NCBI RefSeq assembly: GCF_000701705.1
Contig: NZ_JNJP01000004.1
Coordinates: 90,093-154,092, forward strand
Direction of reading: 5' to 3'
DNA length: 64,000 nt
DNA from: Bilophila wadsworthia ATCC 49260
GTDB taxonomy: Bacteria > Desulfobacterota > Desulfovibrionia > Desulfovibrionales > Desulfovibrionaceae
Of this stretch, positions 52,094 through 60,510 are shown piece by piece; within the stretch, counting starts at the first letter, position 1, and each line of letters opens with the position of its first letter. The notes under the pieces are model-generated. The model worked only from the letters and a program-made list of their open reading frames with translations. It searched no databases and was not told where the DNA came from. The translations under genes were made by a program, and so were the position numbers.

Positions 52094-54244
52094 TCAGCGC
52101 GCCTGCAGCACGATGCGGGCATCCGCCACGGCAAGCCCCTTTTCCCAAGCGAACACGGGGTTCAAATCGACCTCCGCGATGTCGCGCAGTTCGTCCACCA
52201 TATGCGAAATCAGGCAGGCGGCTTCCGCCAGCGCTTCCAGATCGCAGGGCTTGCTGCCGCGGGCGCCCTGAAGCATGGCAAGGCCGTTGATCTCGCGCAC
52301 CATCCGGCGGCAGGAGGGCATGTTCACCGGCGCCACACGGAAGGACACATCTTTAAGGATTTCAACAAAAATACCGCCAAGACCGAACATGACCGTAGGC
52401 CCGAAGGTGCTGTCCCAGCTTGAGCCGATGATGCATTCCACGCCGCCCTTCAACATGGGCGTCAGCATCACGCCGAAGATATTGGCATCGGCCTTGTAGT
52501 TGCGGCCGTTGGCGACCAGACGCTCGAAAGCCTCGCGCGCAGCCTCGGCGGATTCGATATTGAGGGCCACGCCTCCGGCATCCGTCTTGTGCAGGATGTC
52601 GGGGGAAACGATTTTCATGACGGCCTTGCCGCCGATCTTTTCCCACATGGCCGCCGCTTCGTCGGCTGTAGCGGCCAGATAATGCGGGGCGAGATCCACA
52701 CCGTAGGCACGCAGCACTTCACGCGCTTCGGTTTCCACCAGATTGACGCGGCCTTCCGAACGCACGCGGGCAAAGATGGCTTCGGCCTTTTCCCGGCGTC
52801 CGGCGGGCAGCTCGGGCGGCACGGAACCGGCCTCTTCCAGAAGGGCGGCGCGGCGCTCGCTGTATTCCACAAGCACGCCCATGGTGCGGACGGCTTCATC
52901 CACAGCCCCGAACACGGGCACGCCCTGCTCGCTGAGGTATTTCAGGCAGTCGGGCTGCTGGGGCTGGTAGATGGAGTGCATGACCACGGGCTTGTCGCCC
53001 TTCCGGATGCGCTCGGCCATACTCTTGGCCACATCCATTTCCAGCACGCGGAATTCTTCCGACAAATCGGCATACCCGCCGTACAGACCGACAATGACGA
53101 TCCCGTCCACGTCCGGATCATCAAGAAGCACCTCGAGACAGCGATCGAACACCCACATGTCTCCTTCGGGCGTACCCGCGAGGTCGACGGGGTTCTTGAT
53201 GGGGCAATGCGGCTTGAGTATGGCACGCAGCTTTTCCTGCGTGGCCTCGGAAAGCACGGGCGCTTCCAGGCTGTTGGCCTCGCAGAAGTCCGTCGCCATA
53301 ACGCCGTGCCCGCCGCCGTCGGTAAGGACGGCTATGCGCTTGCCGTGGGCGGGTTTGCACTTGGAAAAGGCTTCCGCCGCATCCAACAGCTCGTTGGGGG
53401 TGTTGACGCGCACCACTCCGGCCTGCGCCAGAGCTGCATCAAAAATCCTTTCGCTACCGGCGAGGGAACCGGTGTGCGAAGCGGCGGCGCGGGCTCCGGC
53501 GGCACTCCGGCCGATCTTGATGGCGGCGATGGGCTTGCTCACCGAGGTACGGCGGGCGGCTTCAAGGAACTTGCGCCCATCCTCCTCGTTTTCCACCCGC
53601 AGCCCTTCCATATAGAGGAGCATGACCTTGGTGTGATCATCCTGCTCGATATACCGGACAAAGTCATTGAAGCGGACATCCATCTGGTTGCCGATGGTGG
53701 CCCAGCAACTGTAGCCCATGCCGCGCTTTTTGGCGTTGAAATTCAGATCGATGCCGAAGTTGCCGCTCTGCAGCACGAGGCTCATGGGGCCGGGGGCAAG
53801 GTCGATGATGCTCGCGTTCAGGCTGACCGCCGAACTGTACATCCCCATGCAGTTGGGGCCCATGATGCGCATGTTGCCCTTGCGGGCGATCTCCAGCATC
53901 CGGCGTTCGATTTCCTTGCCTTCGGGACCCGTTTCGCCAAAACCGGTGGAAACGACGATCCCGGTCTTCACGCCCTTCTCCACGCACTGCTCGATGATGG
54001 ACAGGATGTGCTTGGGCGCGATGGCGATGATGGCAAGATCCACTTCGCCGGGAACGGACAGGATATCGGGGTAGGTCGGCTGGCCGAGGATTTCGCCGCC
54101 GGAGCGGGAAATCAGATGGATTTCTCCCTGAAACTTGTTGTCGATCAGGCTTTTGGCCGTCCAGTAGCCGTATTTCTTGGTGTCCGAGGAAGCACCAATG
54201 AGCGCTACGCTTTTGGGACGGAACAGAGGAATAAGGTCGGACAT
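52094..54244 (-). CDS. ADP-forming acetate/acyl-CoA ligase
   Basis: 716 residues from ATG 54244 (MSDLIPLFRPKS), preceded by GGAGAG; the open frame to 54499 is not homologous. The order is: CoA-binding domain (1-130), ligase domains with the phosphohistidine motif ASHTGSLAGS (His257), and C-terminal ATP-grasp (about 490-700; VMKIVSPDILHKTDAGGV, MFGLGGIFVEIL). It makes ATP from ADP, Pi and acyl-CoA in one step, ending the kor pathway. It is an intact paralogue of the frameshifted gene at 4861-7013. It lies 95 bases downstream of the ferredoxin subunit and 81 bases before the oxidase gene. Confidence 0.94.
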   Translation of the reverse strand: MSDLIPLFRPKSVALIGASSDTKKYGYWTAKSLIDNKFQGEIHLISRSGGEILGQPTYPDILSVPGEVDLAIIAIAPKHILSIIEQCVEKGVKTGIVVSTGFGETGPEGKEIERRMLEIARKGNMRIMGPNCMGMYSSAVSLNASIIDLAPGPMSLVLQSGNFGIDLNFNAKKRGMGYSCWATIGNQMDVRFNDFVRYIEQDDHTKVMLLYMEGLRVENEEDGRKFLEAARRTSVSKPIAAIKIGRSAAGARAAASHTGSLAGSERIFDAALAQAGVVRVNTPNELLDAAEAFSKCKPAHGKRIAVLTDGGGHGVMATDFCEANSLEAPVLSEATQEKLRAILKPHCPIKNPVDLAGTPEGDMWVFDRCLEVLLDDPDVDGIVIVGLYGGYADLSEEFRVLEMDVAKSMAERIRKGDKPVVMHSIYQPQQPDCLKYLSEQGVPVFGAVDEAVRTMGVLVEYSERRAALLEEAGSVPPELPAGRREKAEAIFARVRSEGRVNLVETEAREVLRAYGVDLAPHYLAATADEAAAMWEKIGGKAVMKIVSPDILHKTDAGGVALNIESAEAAREAFERLVANGRNYKADANIFGVMLTPMLKGGVECIIGSSWDSTFGPTVMFGLGGIFVEILKDVSFRVAPVNMPSCRRMVREINGLAMLQGARGSKPCDLEALAEAACLISHMVDELRDIAEVDLNPVFAWEKGLAVADARIVLQAR

Positions 54245-54339
54245 GATGCTCTCCATATAAGCGTTCTCTGTGACCGGCATTCCGCCATTGCGGAACCTGA
54301 GAAGACTTCTCCGGAAAACTCCGGAAAAAGCGTTCCGCG

Positions 54340-54555
54340 CTACTCTTCCACAACGCCGACGGCGACATCGGGACAGACCACGCCGCAGATGTTGCAGAGC
54401 ACGCACTTTTCCGGATGCGCCCGTTCGATATAATTGTATCCTTGCCCGTTGATTTCCGTACCGATGGCCAGAACCCCCTTGGGGCAGGCATCCACGCACA
54501 GGCCGCAGGATTTGCAGCGGCGGGCATCGATCACGTGAGTCTTGGTCTTGCTCAT
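54340..54555 (-). CDS. korD: 2-oxoacid:ferredoxin oxidoreductase delta (ferredoxin) subunit
   Basis: 71 residues with two [4Fe-4S] motifs, CKSCGLCVDACP and CVLCNICGVVCP. It starts 3 bases after the gamma subunit stop. It passes electrons from the thiamine centre to soluble ferredoxin. The arrangement delta-alpha-beta-gamma as separate genes is typical of 2-oxoglutarate or 2-ketoisovalerate enzymes (Kor/Vor). Confidence 0.92.
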   Translation of the reverse strand: MSKTKTHVIDARRCKSCGLCVDACPKGVLAIGTEINGQGYNYIERAHPEKCVLCNICGVVCPDVAVGVVEE

Positions 54556-54558
54556 GGC

Positions 54559-55107
54559 TTATTCCCCTTTCCCGGCGGCTTCATAGCCAGCGTTGAAGGC
54601 TTTGATGTTGAACTCAAGCAGCTCGGGCTTCTTCCTGCCCATCGTCTCCTCGAGCACGGCCATGATCGTTTCGCGCTTCAAGAGCTCCGTCTTTGCGATG
54701 ACGGCGCCCAGCATCACCATATTGACGCTGCGTACCGATCCCACTTCCACGGCGATTTCGGAGACGGGCAAAAGGATCTGCGTGAAGCCTTCGGCCGTGC
54801 CCGGATTCTCCACCAGCGAGGCGTTGGTAAACAACATGCCGCCGGGGGCCACGCCGTGGAGGCACTGCTCATAGATGGACTGGCTCAGCGCCACGGCGAT
54901 GGTGGCGTCATTCTCCACAATGGGGCTGCCGATGGCTTCGTCGGAAATGATGATGAAGGCAGTGGAGTCGCCGCCGCGCTGCTCAATGCCGTAGGTCTGC
55001 GTCATGACGACCTTCAGGTTCTCCCTCATGGCGCCCTCGCAGACGAGTTTGGCCATCAGCGCAGAGCCCTGCCCGCCCGATCCGGAAAACATACATTTGA
55101 CCAGCAT
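54559..55107 (-). CDS. korC: 2-oxoacid:ferredoxin oxidoreductase gamma subunit
   Basis: 182 residues from ATG 55107 (MLVKCMFSGSGGQGSALMAK), overlapping nothing but within 6 bases of the beta stop; GGAG lies nine bases upstream inside korB. The gamma fold signature FSGSGGQG and TYGIEQRGGDSTAFIIIS match the family. It provides the CoA-binding domain of the heterotetramer. Confidence 0.93.
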   Translation of the reverse strand: MLVKCMFSGSGGQGSALMAKLVCEGAMRENLKVVMTQTYGIEQRGGDSTAFIIISDEAIGSPIVENDATIAVALSQSIYEQCLHGVAPGGMLFTNASLVENPGTAEGFTQILLPVSEIAVEVGSVRSVNMVMLGAVIAKTELLKRETIMAVLEETMGRKKPELLEFNIKAFNAGYEAAGKGE

Positions 55108-55112
55108 GATTT

Positions 55113-55859
55113 CTACTCCATTTCGCTTTTGAAGACCTGAGGCTTGAAGTAACCGAGCATTTCTTCGGAGCACCATTTATAGGAATCCTGCACGCTCTTC
55201 TTCAGGCCTGTGGGGCACGGGACAATGACTTCGACGAACGAGTAGCCGAGGCCTTTCACCTGGCATTCAAAAGCCTTCTGGATACTCTTTTTGGCGTGCA
55301 TGATATGCTTGGGCGTGGCCACGCTTTCACGGGCGAGGTACTTCACGCCGGGCATTTCACGCATCATTTCGGGCACCAGCAGGGGATAGCCCTGCCAGGT
55401 CACGTCGCGGCCCTTGAGCGTGGTGGCGGTCACCTGACCGTCCAGAGTCGTGGGGGACATCTGGCCGCCCGTCATGCCGAATACGGAGTTGTTGACCATG
55501 ATCGACGTGATGGGCATCCCCTTGTTGGCCGCGTGCATCAGGTCGCCAAGGCCGATGGCGCAGGAGTCTCCGTCGCCGCAGTAGGTGAACACGATGTTGT
55601 CGGGACGGCAGAGCTTGTAGCCCACCGCGAACGAAGGGGAACGCCCATGCGTGGCTTCAATGGCGTCCACATCCATATAATGGTGGGAGAAGCCGCCGCA
55701 GCCGATGCCCACAATGGCAATGGCGCGTTCGCGGATGCCCAGCGTTTCAATGGCTTCAGCCACCAGGCGGGTGACGATGCCGTGACCGCAGCCGGGGCAG
55801 TAGCTGGTCAGCTTGTCCAGATTCAGAGTCTTGCCGTATTTCGCGCTGAGATTTTGCAT
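55113..55859 (-). CDS. korB: 2-oxoacid:ferredoxin oxidoreductase beta subunit
   Basis: 248 residues. It has the thiamine-diphosphate signature GDGDSCAIGLGDLMHAANKG...VNNSVFGMTGGQMSPTT, and CPGCGHG near the N-terminus contributes to the proximal iron-sulfur cluster. The long HGRSPSFAVG segment is as in KorB. It catalyses decarboxylation of the oxoacid with KorA. The korA stop is five bases upstream. Confidence 0.95.
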   Translation of the reverse strand: MQNLSAKYGKTLNLDKLTSYCPGCGHGIVTRLVAEAIETLGIRERAIAIVGIGCGGFSHHYMDVDAIEATHGRSPSFAVGYKLCRPDNIVFTYCGDGDSCAIGLGDLMHAANKGMPITSIMVNNSVFGMTGGQMSPTTLDGQVTATTLKGRDVTWQGYPLLVPEMMREMPGVKYLARESVATPKHIMHAKKSIQKAFECQVKGLGYSFVEVIVPCPTGLKKSVQDSYKWCSEEMLGYFKPQVFKSEME

Positions 55860-55864
55860 TCCGA

Positions 55865-56935
55865 TTACTCCTCCAACAGACGGTTCACTTCAGCGGTCAT
55901 TTCCGCGAGGGTGTACATGGGCATATCGCCGCCGGTCTTGCCGAAGAAATGCACCGGGACGCGCCCGTTCACGGCAAGGCGCACGTCATCCACCATCTGA
56001 CCGTGGTTCATTTCGACGACAAGGATCTTCTTCAGCGTGGAAGGCAGGTTCTCGAACGCCTTATCGGGGAAAGGCCACAGCGTGACGGGACGGATGCTGC
56101 CCACCTTCTTGCCCTGCGCCCGCAGATTGGCGACCAGATCCTTGCACATGCGGCCATGAATGCCGAAGGCGACAACGATAAGTTCGGCGTCCTCAGTGTT
56201 GCTTTCCTTCCACTGCTGCTCCTTGGCGCGGATGGTCTCGTACTTGGCGCGCAGGTGCTCGTTCATGACGTAGCCGTCCGCGTGGGAATAGCTGCCTGTG
56301 ATGAGCGCGCGCTTGGGATGATCCTTGGTGCCCGTATAGGCCCAAGAGGAAGTATCGTATTCCGCCGAATAATCATGATATTCCGGCAGAACCGCCGTTT
56401 CCGTGGTCTGGGCGGTCACGCCGTCGAACACGAAAAGAACCGGAGTGCGGTAGGTGTAGGCAAGCCGGATCCCCTCAGGGACGAGATCCACGATTTCCTG
56501 ACCGTCGGAAGGTGCGAGCACCGGCACATGGTAGTCGCCATGCCCGCCGCCGCGGGTGGACATGTAGTAATCGCTCTGCGCACCCAGAATATCACCGTCG
56601 CCCGGGCCCACACGCATGGAGTCGAGCATCAGGCAGGGCAATTCGGCACCGCACATGAAGGAAATGGCTTCCTGCATGAGCGTCATGCCGGGCCCGGAAC
56701 TGGAAGTCGCACACAACATGCCCGTACAGGCCGCGCCCGCCAAGGCGCTGGAAACGGCGAGCTCGCTTTCCATCTGCAGCATCTTGCCGCCGTACTGCGG
56801 CAGGATGACGGCCATACGCTTCATGACGTCGGTCGCGGGGGTAATAGGGTAGGCAAAATGAAATTTAACACCACAACGCGCCAAACTTTCCGCGAATGTT
56901 TCCGTGTTTTTTAAGAACATGGTCTGCTGAGTCAT
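55865..56935 (-). CDS. korA: 2-oxoacid:ferredoxin oxidoreductase alpha subunit
   Basis: 356 residues from ATG 56935 (MTQQTMFLKNTE), after GAGG; a few upstream codons are open but not family-like. It shows the pyrimidine-binding domain (CGVKFHFAYPITPATDVMKRMA, MESELAVSSALAGAACTG, TSSSGPGMTLMQEAISF) and domain II with HPKRALITGSYSHADG. First gene of the minus-strand catabolic operon, with promoter and palindromic operator at 57054-57116. Substrate by family: 2-oxoglutarate or branched-chain 2-oxoacids. Confidence 0.94.
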   Translation of the reverse strand: MTQQTMFLKNTETFAESLARCGVKFHFAYPITPATDVMKRMAVILPQYGGKMLQMESELAVSSALAGAACTGMLCATSSSGPGMTLMQEAISFMCGAELPCLMLDSMRVGPGDGDILGAQSDYYMSTRGGGHGDYHVPVLAPSDGQEIVDLVPEGIRLAYTYRTPVLFVFDGVTAQTTETAVLPEYHDYSAEYDTSSWAYTGTKDHPKRALITGSYSHADGYVMNEHLRAKYETIRAKEQQWKESNTEDAELIVVAFGIHGRMCKDLVANLRAQGKKVGSIRPVTLWPFPDKAFENLPSTLKKILVVEMNHGQMVDDVRLAVNGRVPVHFFGKTGGDMPMYTLAEMTAEVNRLLEE

Positions 56936-57053
56936 ACGCACCTCAATGGCAATCACAGTGTCGTGAATGGAACTAAAAACATCAGCCTCAGGCCCGTGAG
57001 CCTTTTTTCAGGATGCTTGCATAAACCGGGGAACCGAATCTTTTCTTAAAAAC

Positions 57054-57116
57054 ATACCGTATAATGGTATTATATACCATTTATTTCAGGTTAGACGCAC
57101 TGTATTTCTATGTCAA
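57054..57116 (-). promoter_or_regulatory. kor operon promoter with palindromic operator
   Basis: Minus-strand TTGACA (57116-57111), 17-base spacer, TAACCT (57093-57088). Over the expected start lies AATGGTAT-TAT-ATACCATT (57063-57081), a perfect 8+8 inverted repeat, overlapped by ATACC-N7-GGTAT (57054-57070). It is placed to block transcription. Confidence 0.6.
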
Positions 57117-57420
57117 TAGGGGAACCGACTTTTTATGTTCAAATCTCTCATCTGTTCTCTTTTAACGAATGGTATAAATATATTATGAAACATTTATTTT
57201 CTCAGAGCCATAGCCGCCCTCTTCTCCGGTGCCCGCATATTCCACAAACAGCAGACATCGGCAATCCTATTCCGTTTTCATGCCCGTTCCGGTTCCGTCT
57301 CCCGGACAAGCTCCCTTCGCAGGCTTTCTATAATCATAGTATGCTCTATTTTTTGAGTAAAAAAACACAGCAAAGCTCTTTTCCTGCTTTCATGGGCTCG
57401 CCGTTTTTTTCTGAGGGTGA

Positions 57421-57479
57421 TTGACATATCGGCAAAATACGTTTTATATTTCAGTACGACATACCGTAATTCGGTTTAT
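57421..57479 (+). promoter_or_regulatory. MFS gene promoter with related operator
   Basis: TTGACA (57421-57426), 18-base spacer, TATATT (57445-57450). Immediately downstream is ATACCGTAATTCGGTTTAT (57461-57479), an imperfect palindrome sharing ATACCGT with the korA side. The same regulator probably governs both. Confidence 0.65.
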
Positions 57480-57542
57480 TTTGCTTCTTAACAGGCTAAG
57501 GGGATGTAAACCTTCACCACTCTCTTTAAGGAGAACCACGGC

Positions 57543-58856
57543 ATGAGTGGAGCAAGACAGATCAGTTTCGAAGATGCCCCGTTTTCGGCCATTCATAAAA
57601 AAATCACCGCCGGCACCTTCATGGGCCAGATCAGCGACGGCTACACGCTGGGCATTGTCGGCATTTCGCTCAACTATGCTATGGAACCTCTGGGGCTTAC
57701 CAGCTTCTGGATGGGGCTCATCGGTGCCGGTTCCATGTTCGGCATCTTCTTCGGCAGCCTTCTGGCGGGCATCACGGCGGATAAAATCGGCAGACGGCCT
57801 CTCTACGCTTCACTCATGCTGCTGACGGCCATCGTTTCCGTGCTGCAATTCTTCCTCTCCGATCCGCTGCTCATCGCCATAGTGCGCTTTGTCCTGGGTA
57901 TGCTCATCGGCGCGGACTATACGGTGGGCATCCCACTGCTCAGCGAATGGGCTCCGGCCAAAAAACGCGCGGGCATCCTGGGGTGGCTGCTGGTCTTCTG
58001 GACCATCGGCTATTGCATTTCGTATATTGTCGGCTTTTTCATGGACGGTTTTGTCGCCGCCTTTGGCAACGACGGCTGGCGTCTCGTGCTCTGCACTTCC
58101 GTTGTGCCCAGCCTGATCGCCCTCGTCATCCGCTTCGGCACGCCCGAATCCCCCCTGTGGCACATCGCCAAGGGGCGCCCTCAGGAAGCTCTCGCCAACA
58201 TCCATGCCTATCTCGGCAACCAGTATGGACTGCCTGATCGCGGAGAGGAAAAGCCCGCTTCCACTTCGTGGTTCGCGCTGTTCGCTCCTGAGCAGTGGCG
58301 CAATACGGTGGTGTCCGGCGTATTCTTCTTTGCCCAGGTGCTGCCTTTCTTTGCCATCAGCATCTTCCTGCCGCTGGTGCTCACCAAGATGAATATCCAG
58401 AACCCCAACGCCTCCGGCGTGCTGTACAACGTGTTCACCCTCATCGGCGTGCTCGTGGGGCTCTGGATATACGGCATTGCAACCCGCCGCGCTTATCTGC
58501 TCTGGACTTTCTACGTATCCGCGGCGATCCTTACTGTGATGATCCTGTGGACCTCAATGTCCCCGCTCGTCGCGCTCATCATGATCACCGCCTTTGCCCT
58601 GGTGCTCGCGGCCTCCATCGTCCCTGAATTTTCCTATCCCGCGGAGCTGTTCCCAACGGAACTGCGCGGCTCCGGCGTAGGCCTGACCATTGCCATCAGC
58701 CGTTTCGGCGCGGGCGGAGGCACCTTCCTCCTGCCCATCGTGAGCGAACAGTTTGGCATCCATATGGCCCTCTGGTGCTGCGTGATCACCCTGCTCTTCG
58801 GCGGCATCATCTGCCACATGTGGGCACCTGAAACCTCCGGCAGAGGCAAAAAATAG
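57543..58856 (+). CDS. MFS transporter (sugar-porter/aromatic-acid type)
   Basis: 437 residues with AAGGAG before the ATG. Twelve hydrophobic segments are present. The loop 2-3 motif GITADKIGRRPLYAS and the matching PAELFPTELRGSGVGLTIAISRFGAGGG in the second half mark the family of proton symporters for organic acids, aromatic acids and betaine-like solutes. It is divergent from the kor operon with a shared operator type, so it may import the same substrate or export the acid end product. The exact ligand is unknown. Confidence 0.9.
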   Translation: MSGARQISFEDAPFSAIHKKITAGTFMGQISDGYTLGIVGISLNYAMEPLGLTSFWMGLIGAGSMFGIFFGSLLAGITADKIGRRPLYASLMLLTAIVSVLQFFLSDPLLIAIVRFVLGMLIGADYTVGIPLLSEWAPAKKRAGILGWLLVFWTIGYCISYIVGFFMDGFVAAFGNDGWRLVLCTSVVPSLIALVIRFGTPESPLWHIAKGRPQEALANIHAYLGNQYGLPDRGEEKPASTSWFALFAPEQWRNTVVSGVFFFAQVLPFFAISIFLPLVLTKMNIQNPNASGVLYNVFTLIGVLVGLWIYGIATRRAYLLWTFYVSAAILTVMILWTSMSPLVALIMITAFALVLAASIVPEFSYPAELFPTELRGSGVGLTIAISRFGAGGGTFLLPIVSEQFGIHMALWCCVITLLFGGIICHMWAPETSGRGKK

Positions 58857-58868
58857 CCCCCCGACCAA

Positions 58869-58912
58869 GGGCAATTCGGTTTGGCTTTGATCCCGGCCAC
58901 TCCGAATTGCCC
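58869..58912 (+). terminator. long-loop hairpin after the MFS gene
   Basis: Eleven-base-pair stem (58869-58879 with 58902-58912), 22-base loop, no pure T-run. First candidate end of the MFS transcript. Confidence 0.5.
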
Positions 58913-58990
58913 ATTTCATCAAGAATGACCCTCTAAATGTGGCGTTCTCTTTTATTCAGGCAACAGATGAAAGGTTGCGAAGAGATCGAC

Positions 58991-59023
58991 AAACGGGCGG
59001 CTCCGATGAGGAACCGCCCGTTT
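58991..59023 (+). terminator. intrinsic terminator
   Basis: Ten-base-pair stem AAACGGGCGG/CCGCCCGTTT plus three inner pairs, then cgtttat. Second terminator for the MFS transcript. Confidence 0.7.
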
Positions 59024-59243
59024 CGTTTATTCTGTGATCACTCTGTGCCGGATTGTGCGCCATTTTGTCCAGATAGCGATCAAAAACGATCGCTCTGTGC
59101 CAAACGCCGCAGCACTCCCCAAGCGTTAAATCAACATAACCACGTGCCGCACAAAGGGATTCAAACCGTGTACCGAATACCCCGCTGTACTGAACTGATC
59201 GCTACCCCACTCGGTGCCAGCGGCACATCAAAAACATGAATGC

Positions 59244-59281
59244 ACAAAAAAAGCCCCTATGGATACTATCCATAGGGGCTT
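59244..59281 (-). terminator. terminator of tRNA-fMet
   Basis: Fourteen-base-pair stem (59251-59264 with 59268-59281), three-base loop. On the minus strand it is followed by a T-run (forward A's at 59246-59252). Confidence 0.85.
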
Positions 59282-59289
59282 GAATTTTC

Positions 59290-59366
<77 letters not shown>

Positions 59367-59382
59367 ACATGCGACAAAAGGG

Positions 59383-59411
59383 AATATAGGGGCCGGATTC
59401 CCGTTTGTCAA
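59383..59411 (-). promoter_or_regulatory. promoter of initiator tRNA
   Basis: Perfect TTGACA (59411-59406), 17-base spacer, TATATT (59388-59383) on the minus strand, ending 16 bases before the tRNA. Confidence 0.8.
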
Positions 59412-59483
59412 ACATTTTTTCATCTTTTTTCTCAAAAAGAGAATAAAACGACACAATGCACCCTGAATACTGGTTTTATTTCG

Positions 59484-59786
59484 CTAAGCCATACCGGATT
59501 CCGAGGGTTCGGCACAACATGCCGCGGCAGGCCACGGGCGGACAGTTATCGGCAGTACCGCGGCGATGCCCTCAAGAGCGGAACGCGCCTCCGTATGCTG
59601 ATGCGGAGAAAAGAACACTTTGAGCAACGCCTCCGCGCGATCGAGCACGGTAAAACTGGCGATGTTGTCATACCCCTCAAGGAGGAAACGAAACATCCCC
59701 ACATGCTGCGGCGGCACGGAGACGAGCACCTTGTCGCTGTATTCGGGAACGGGAAGCCGGATGGGGCGTCTTTTTTTCTTTTTCAT
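59484..59786 (-). CDS. DUF4911-like small protein
   Basis: 100 residues with a very basic start (MKKKKRRPIRLP). The core VPPQHVGMFRFLLEGYDNIASFTVLD...LLKVFFSPHQH resembles the DUF4911 family of small deltaproteobacterial proteins with unknown function, possibly RNA- or ligand-binding. There is no signal peptide, and the start lacks a clear Shine-Dalgarno. The family call is from memory of its pattern and is tentative. Confidence 0.55.
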   Translation of the reverse strand: MKKKKRRPIRLPVPEYSDKVLVSVPPQHVGMFRFLLEGYDNIASFTVLDRAEALLKVFFSPHQHTEARSALEGIAAVLPITVRPWPAAACCAEPSESGMA

Positions 59787-59917
59787 GGGGCCCGGTGTAG
59801 CCTATGCTTTTCGGGGACGCAAGGGCGGAACGGCATCCCCACGGGGCCCTTACCCATTCATCTCAACTCTCAATCCACTTATAATGATATAAAAAGGCGC
59901 TGGGGAAAGGGCTCCCG

Positions 59918-59946
59918 TTGCGATAGCGTATGAACTAGGCTATAGT
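59918..59946 (+). promoter_or_regulatory. promoter of the Fur-family gene
   Basis: TTGCGA (59918-59923), 17-base spacer, TATAGT (59941-59946), 30 bases before the ATG at 59977. Confidence 0.65.
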
Positions 59947-59976
59947 CCATTCCTGCAATCCAACCCGAGGTGGCGC

Positions 59977-60429
59977 ATGTTCAGTGAAGACAGACCAGTA
60001 GGCAACCCCGCTCAGATTTTTCGTTCCTTCTTGAAAAACAAGGGGCTGCGTAACACGCCTCAGCGTCAGCAGATCATGGAAGTGTTCTTTAATGAAAGCG
60101 GGCACCTGACGACCGAAGAAATCTATGACAGAGTCCGCAAGGAAGATCCTTCCCTTGGCCAGGCCACCGTCTACCGGACCATGAAGCTTCTGTGCGAGGC
60201 GGGGCTGGCCCGTGAGGTACGGTTTGGCGATGGGTTGGCCCGCTATGAGCACGCCGCCGACGCCCACCACGATCATCTTATTTGTGAAAACTGCGGGCGC
60301 AACATCGAAGTCGTCGACTCGCAGATAGAAGAACTGCAGGACGCGCTGGCCCGCAAGCACGGTTTCAAACCCACATTTCACCGGCTGTATCTCTACGGCA
60401 TTTGTCCAGATTGTCAAAGAAACCGCTGA
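59977..60429 (+). CDS. Fur-family metalloregulator
   Basis: 150 residues, GAGGTG before the ATG. The winged-helix domain (residues 15-90; NTPQRQQIMEVFFNESGHLTTEEIYDRVR...GQATVYRTMKLLCEAGL) precedes the metal-binding domain with HAADAHHDHLICENCGRNIEV and a final CPDC. The two CxxC pairs hold structural zinc; histidines form the sensory site. It may be Fur (iron) or PerR (peroxide); the residues seen do not settle which. It is followed by a terminator at 60454-60475. Confidence 0.92.
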   Translation: MFSEDRPVGNPAQIFRSFLKNKGLRNTPQRQQIMEVFFNESGHLTTEEIYDRVRKEDPSLGQATVYRTMKLLCEAGLAREVRFGDGLARYEHAADAHHDHLICENCGRNIEVVDSQIEELQDALARKHGFKPTFHRLYLYGICPDCQRNR

Positions 60430-60453
60430 TACGCGGCGATGCGGCACTGACTG

Positions 60454-60475
60454 GGCCGGAGGGGTTCCTTCGGCC
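60454..60475 (+). terminator. terminator of the Fur-family gene
   Basis: Nine-base-pair stem with one G-U (60454-60462 with 60467-60475), tetraloop, then ttcttgttttt. Confidence 0.8.
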
Positions 60476-60510
60476 TTCTTGTTTTTCCCTTTCCAAGGGC
60501 GGAGTCTCTC

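Larger units (their letters stand above)
56936..57542. other. divergent regulatory region between korA and the MFS gene
   Basis: 607 AT-rich bases with two promoters and two similar operator-like palindromes (entries at 57054 and 57421). A 104-codon frame at 57110-57424 has no ribosome site and is not called. Confidence 0.6.
58857..59289. other. intergenic with several hairpins, no gene
   Basis: 433 bases holding the MFS terminators (58869-58912, 58991-59023) and the tRNA-fMet terminator (59244-59281). Short frames here lack start signals and family similarity. Confidence 0.6.

Noticed and set aside
52589..54433. 614-codon antisense ORF over the acyl-CoA ligase
   Set aside because: Shadow frame with no family motifs. 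The same holds for long antisense frames at 42800-44494, 38956-39980 and 62525-64000.
57110..57424. 104-codon ORF between korA and the MFS gene
   Set aside because: It overlaps the predicted promoters, lacks a ribosome site and has an unordered composition.
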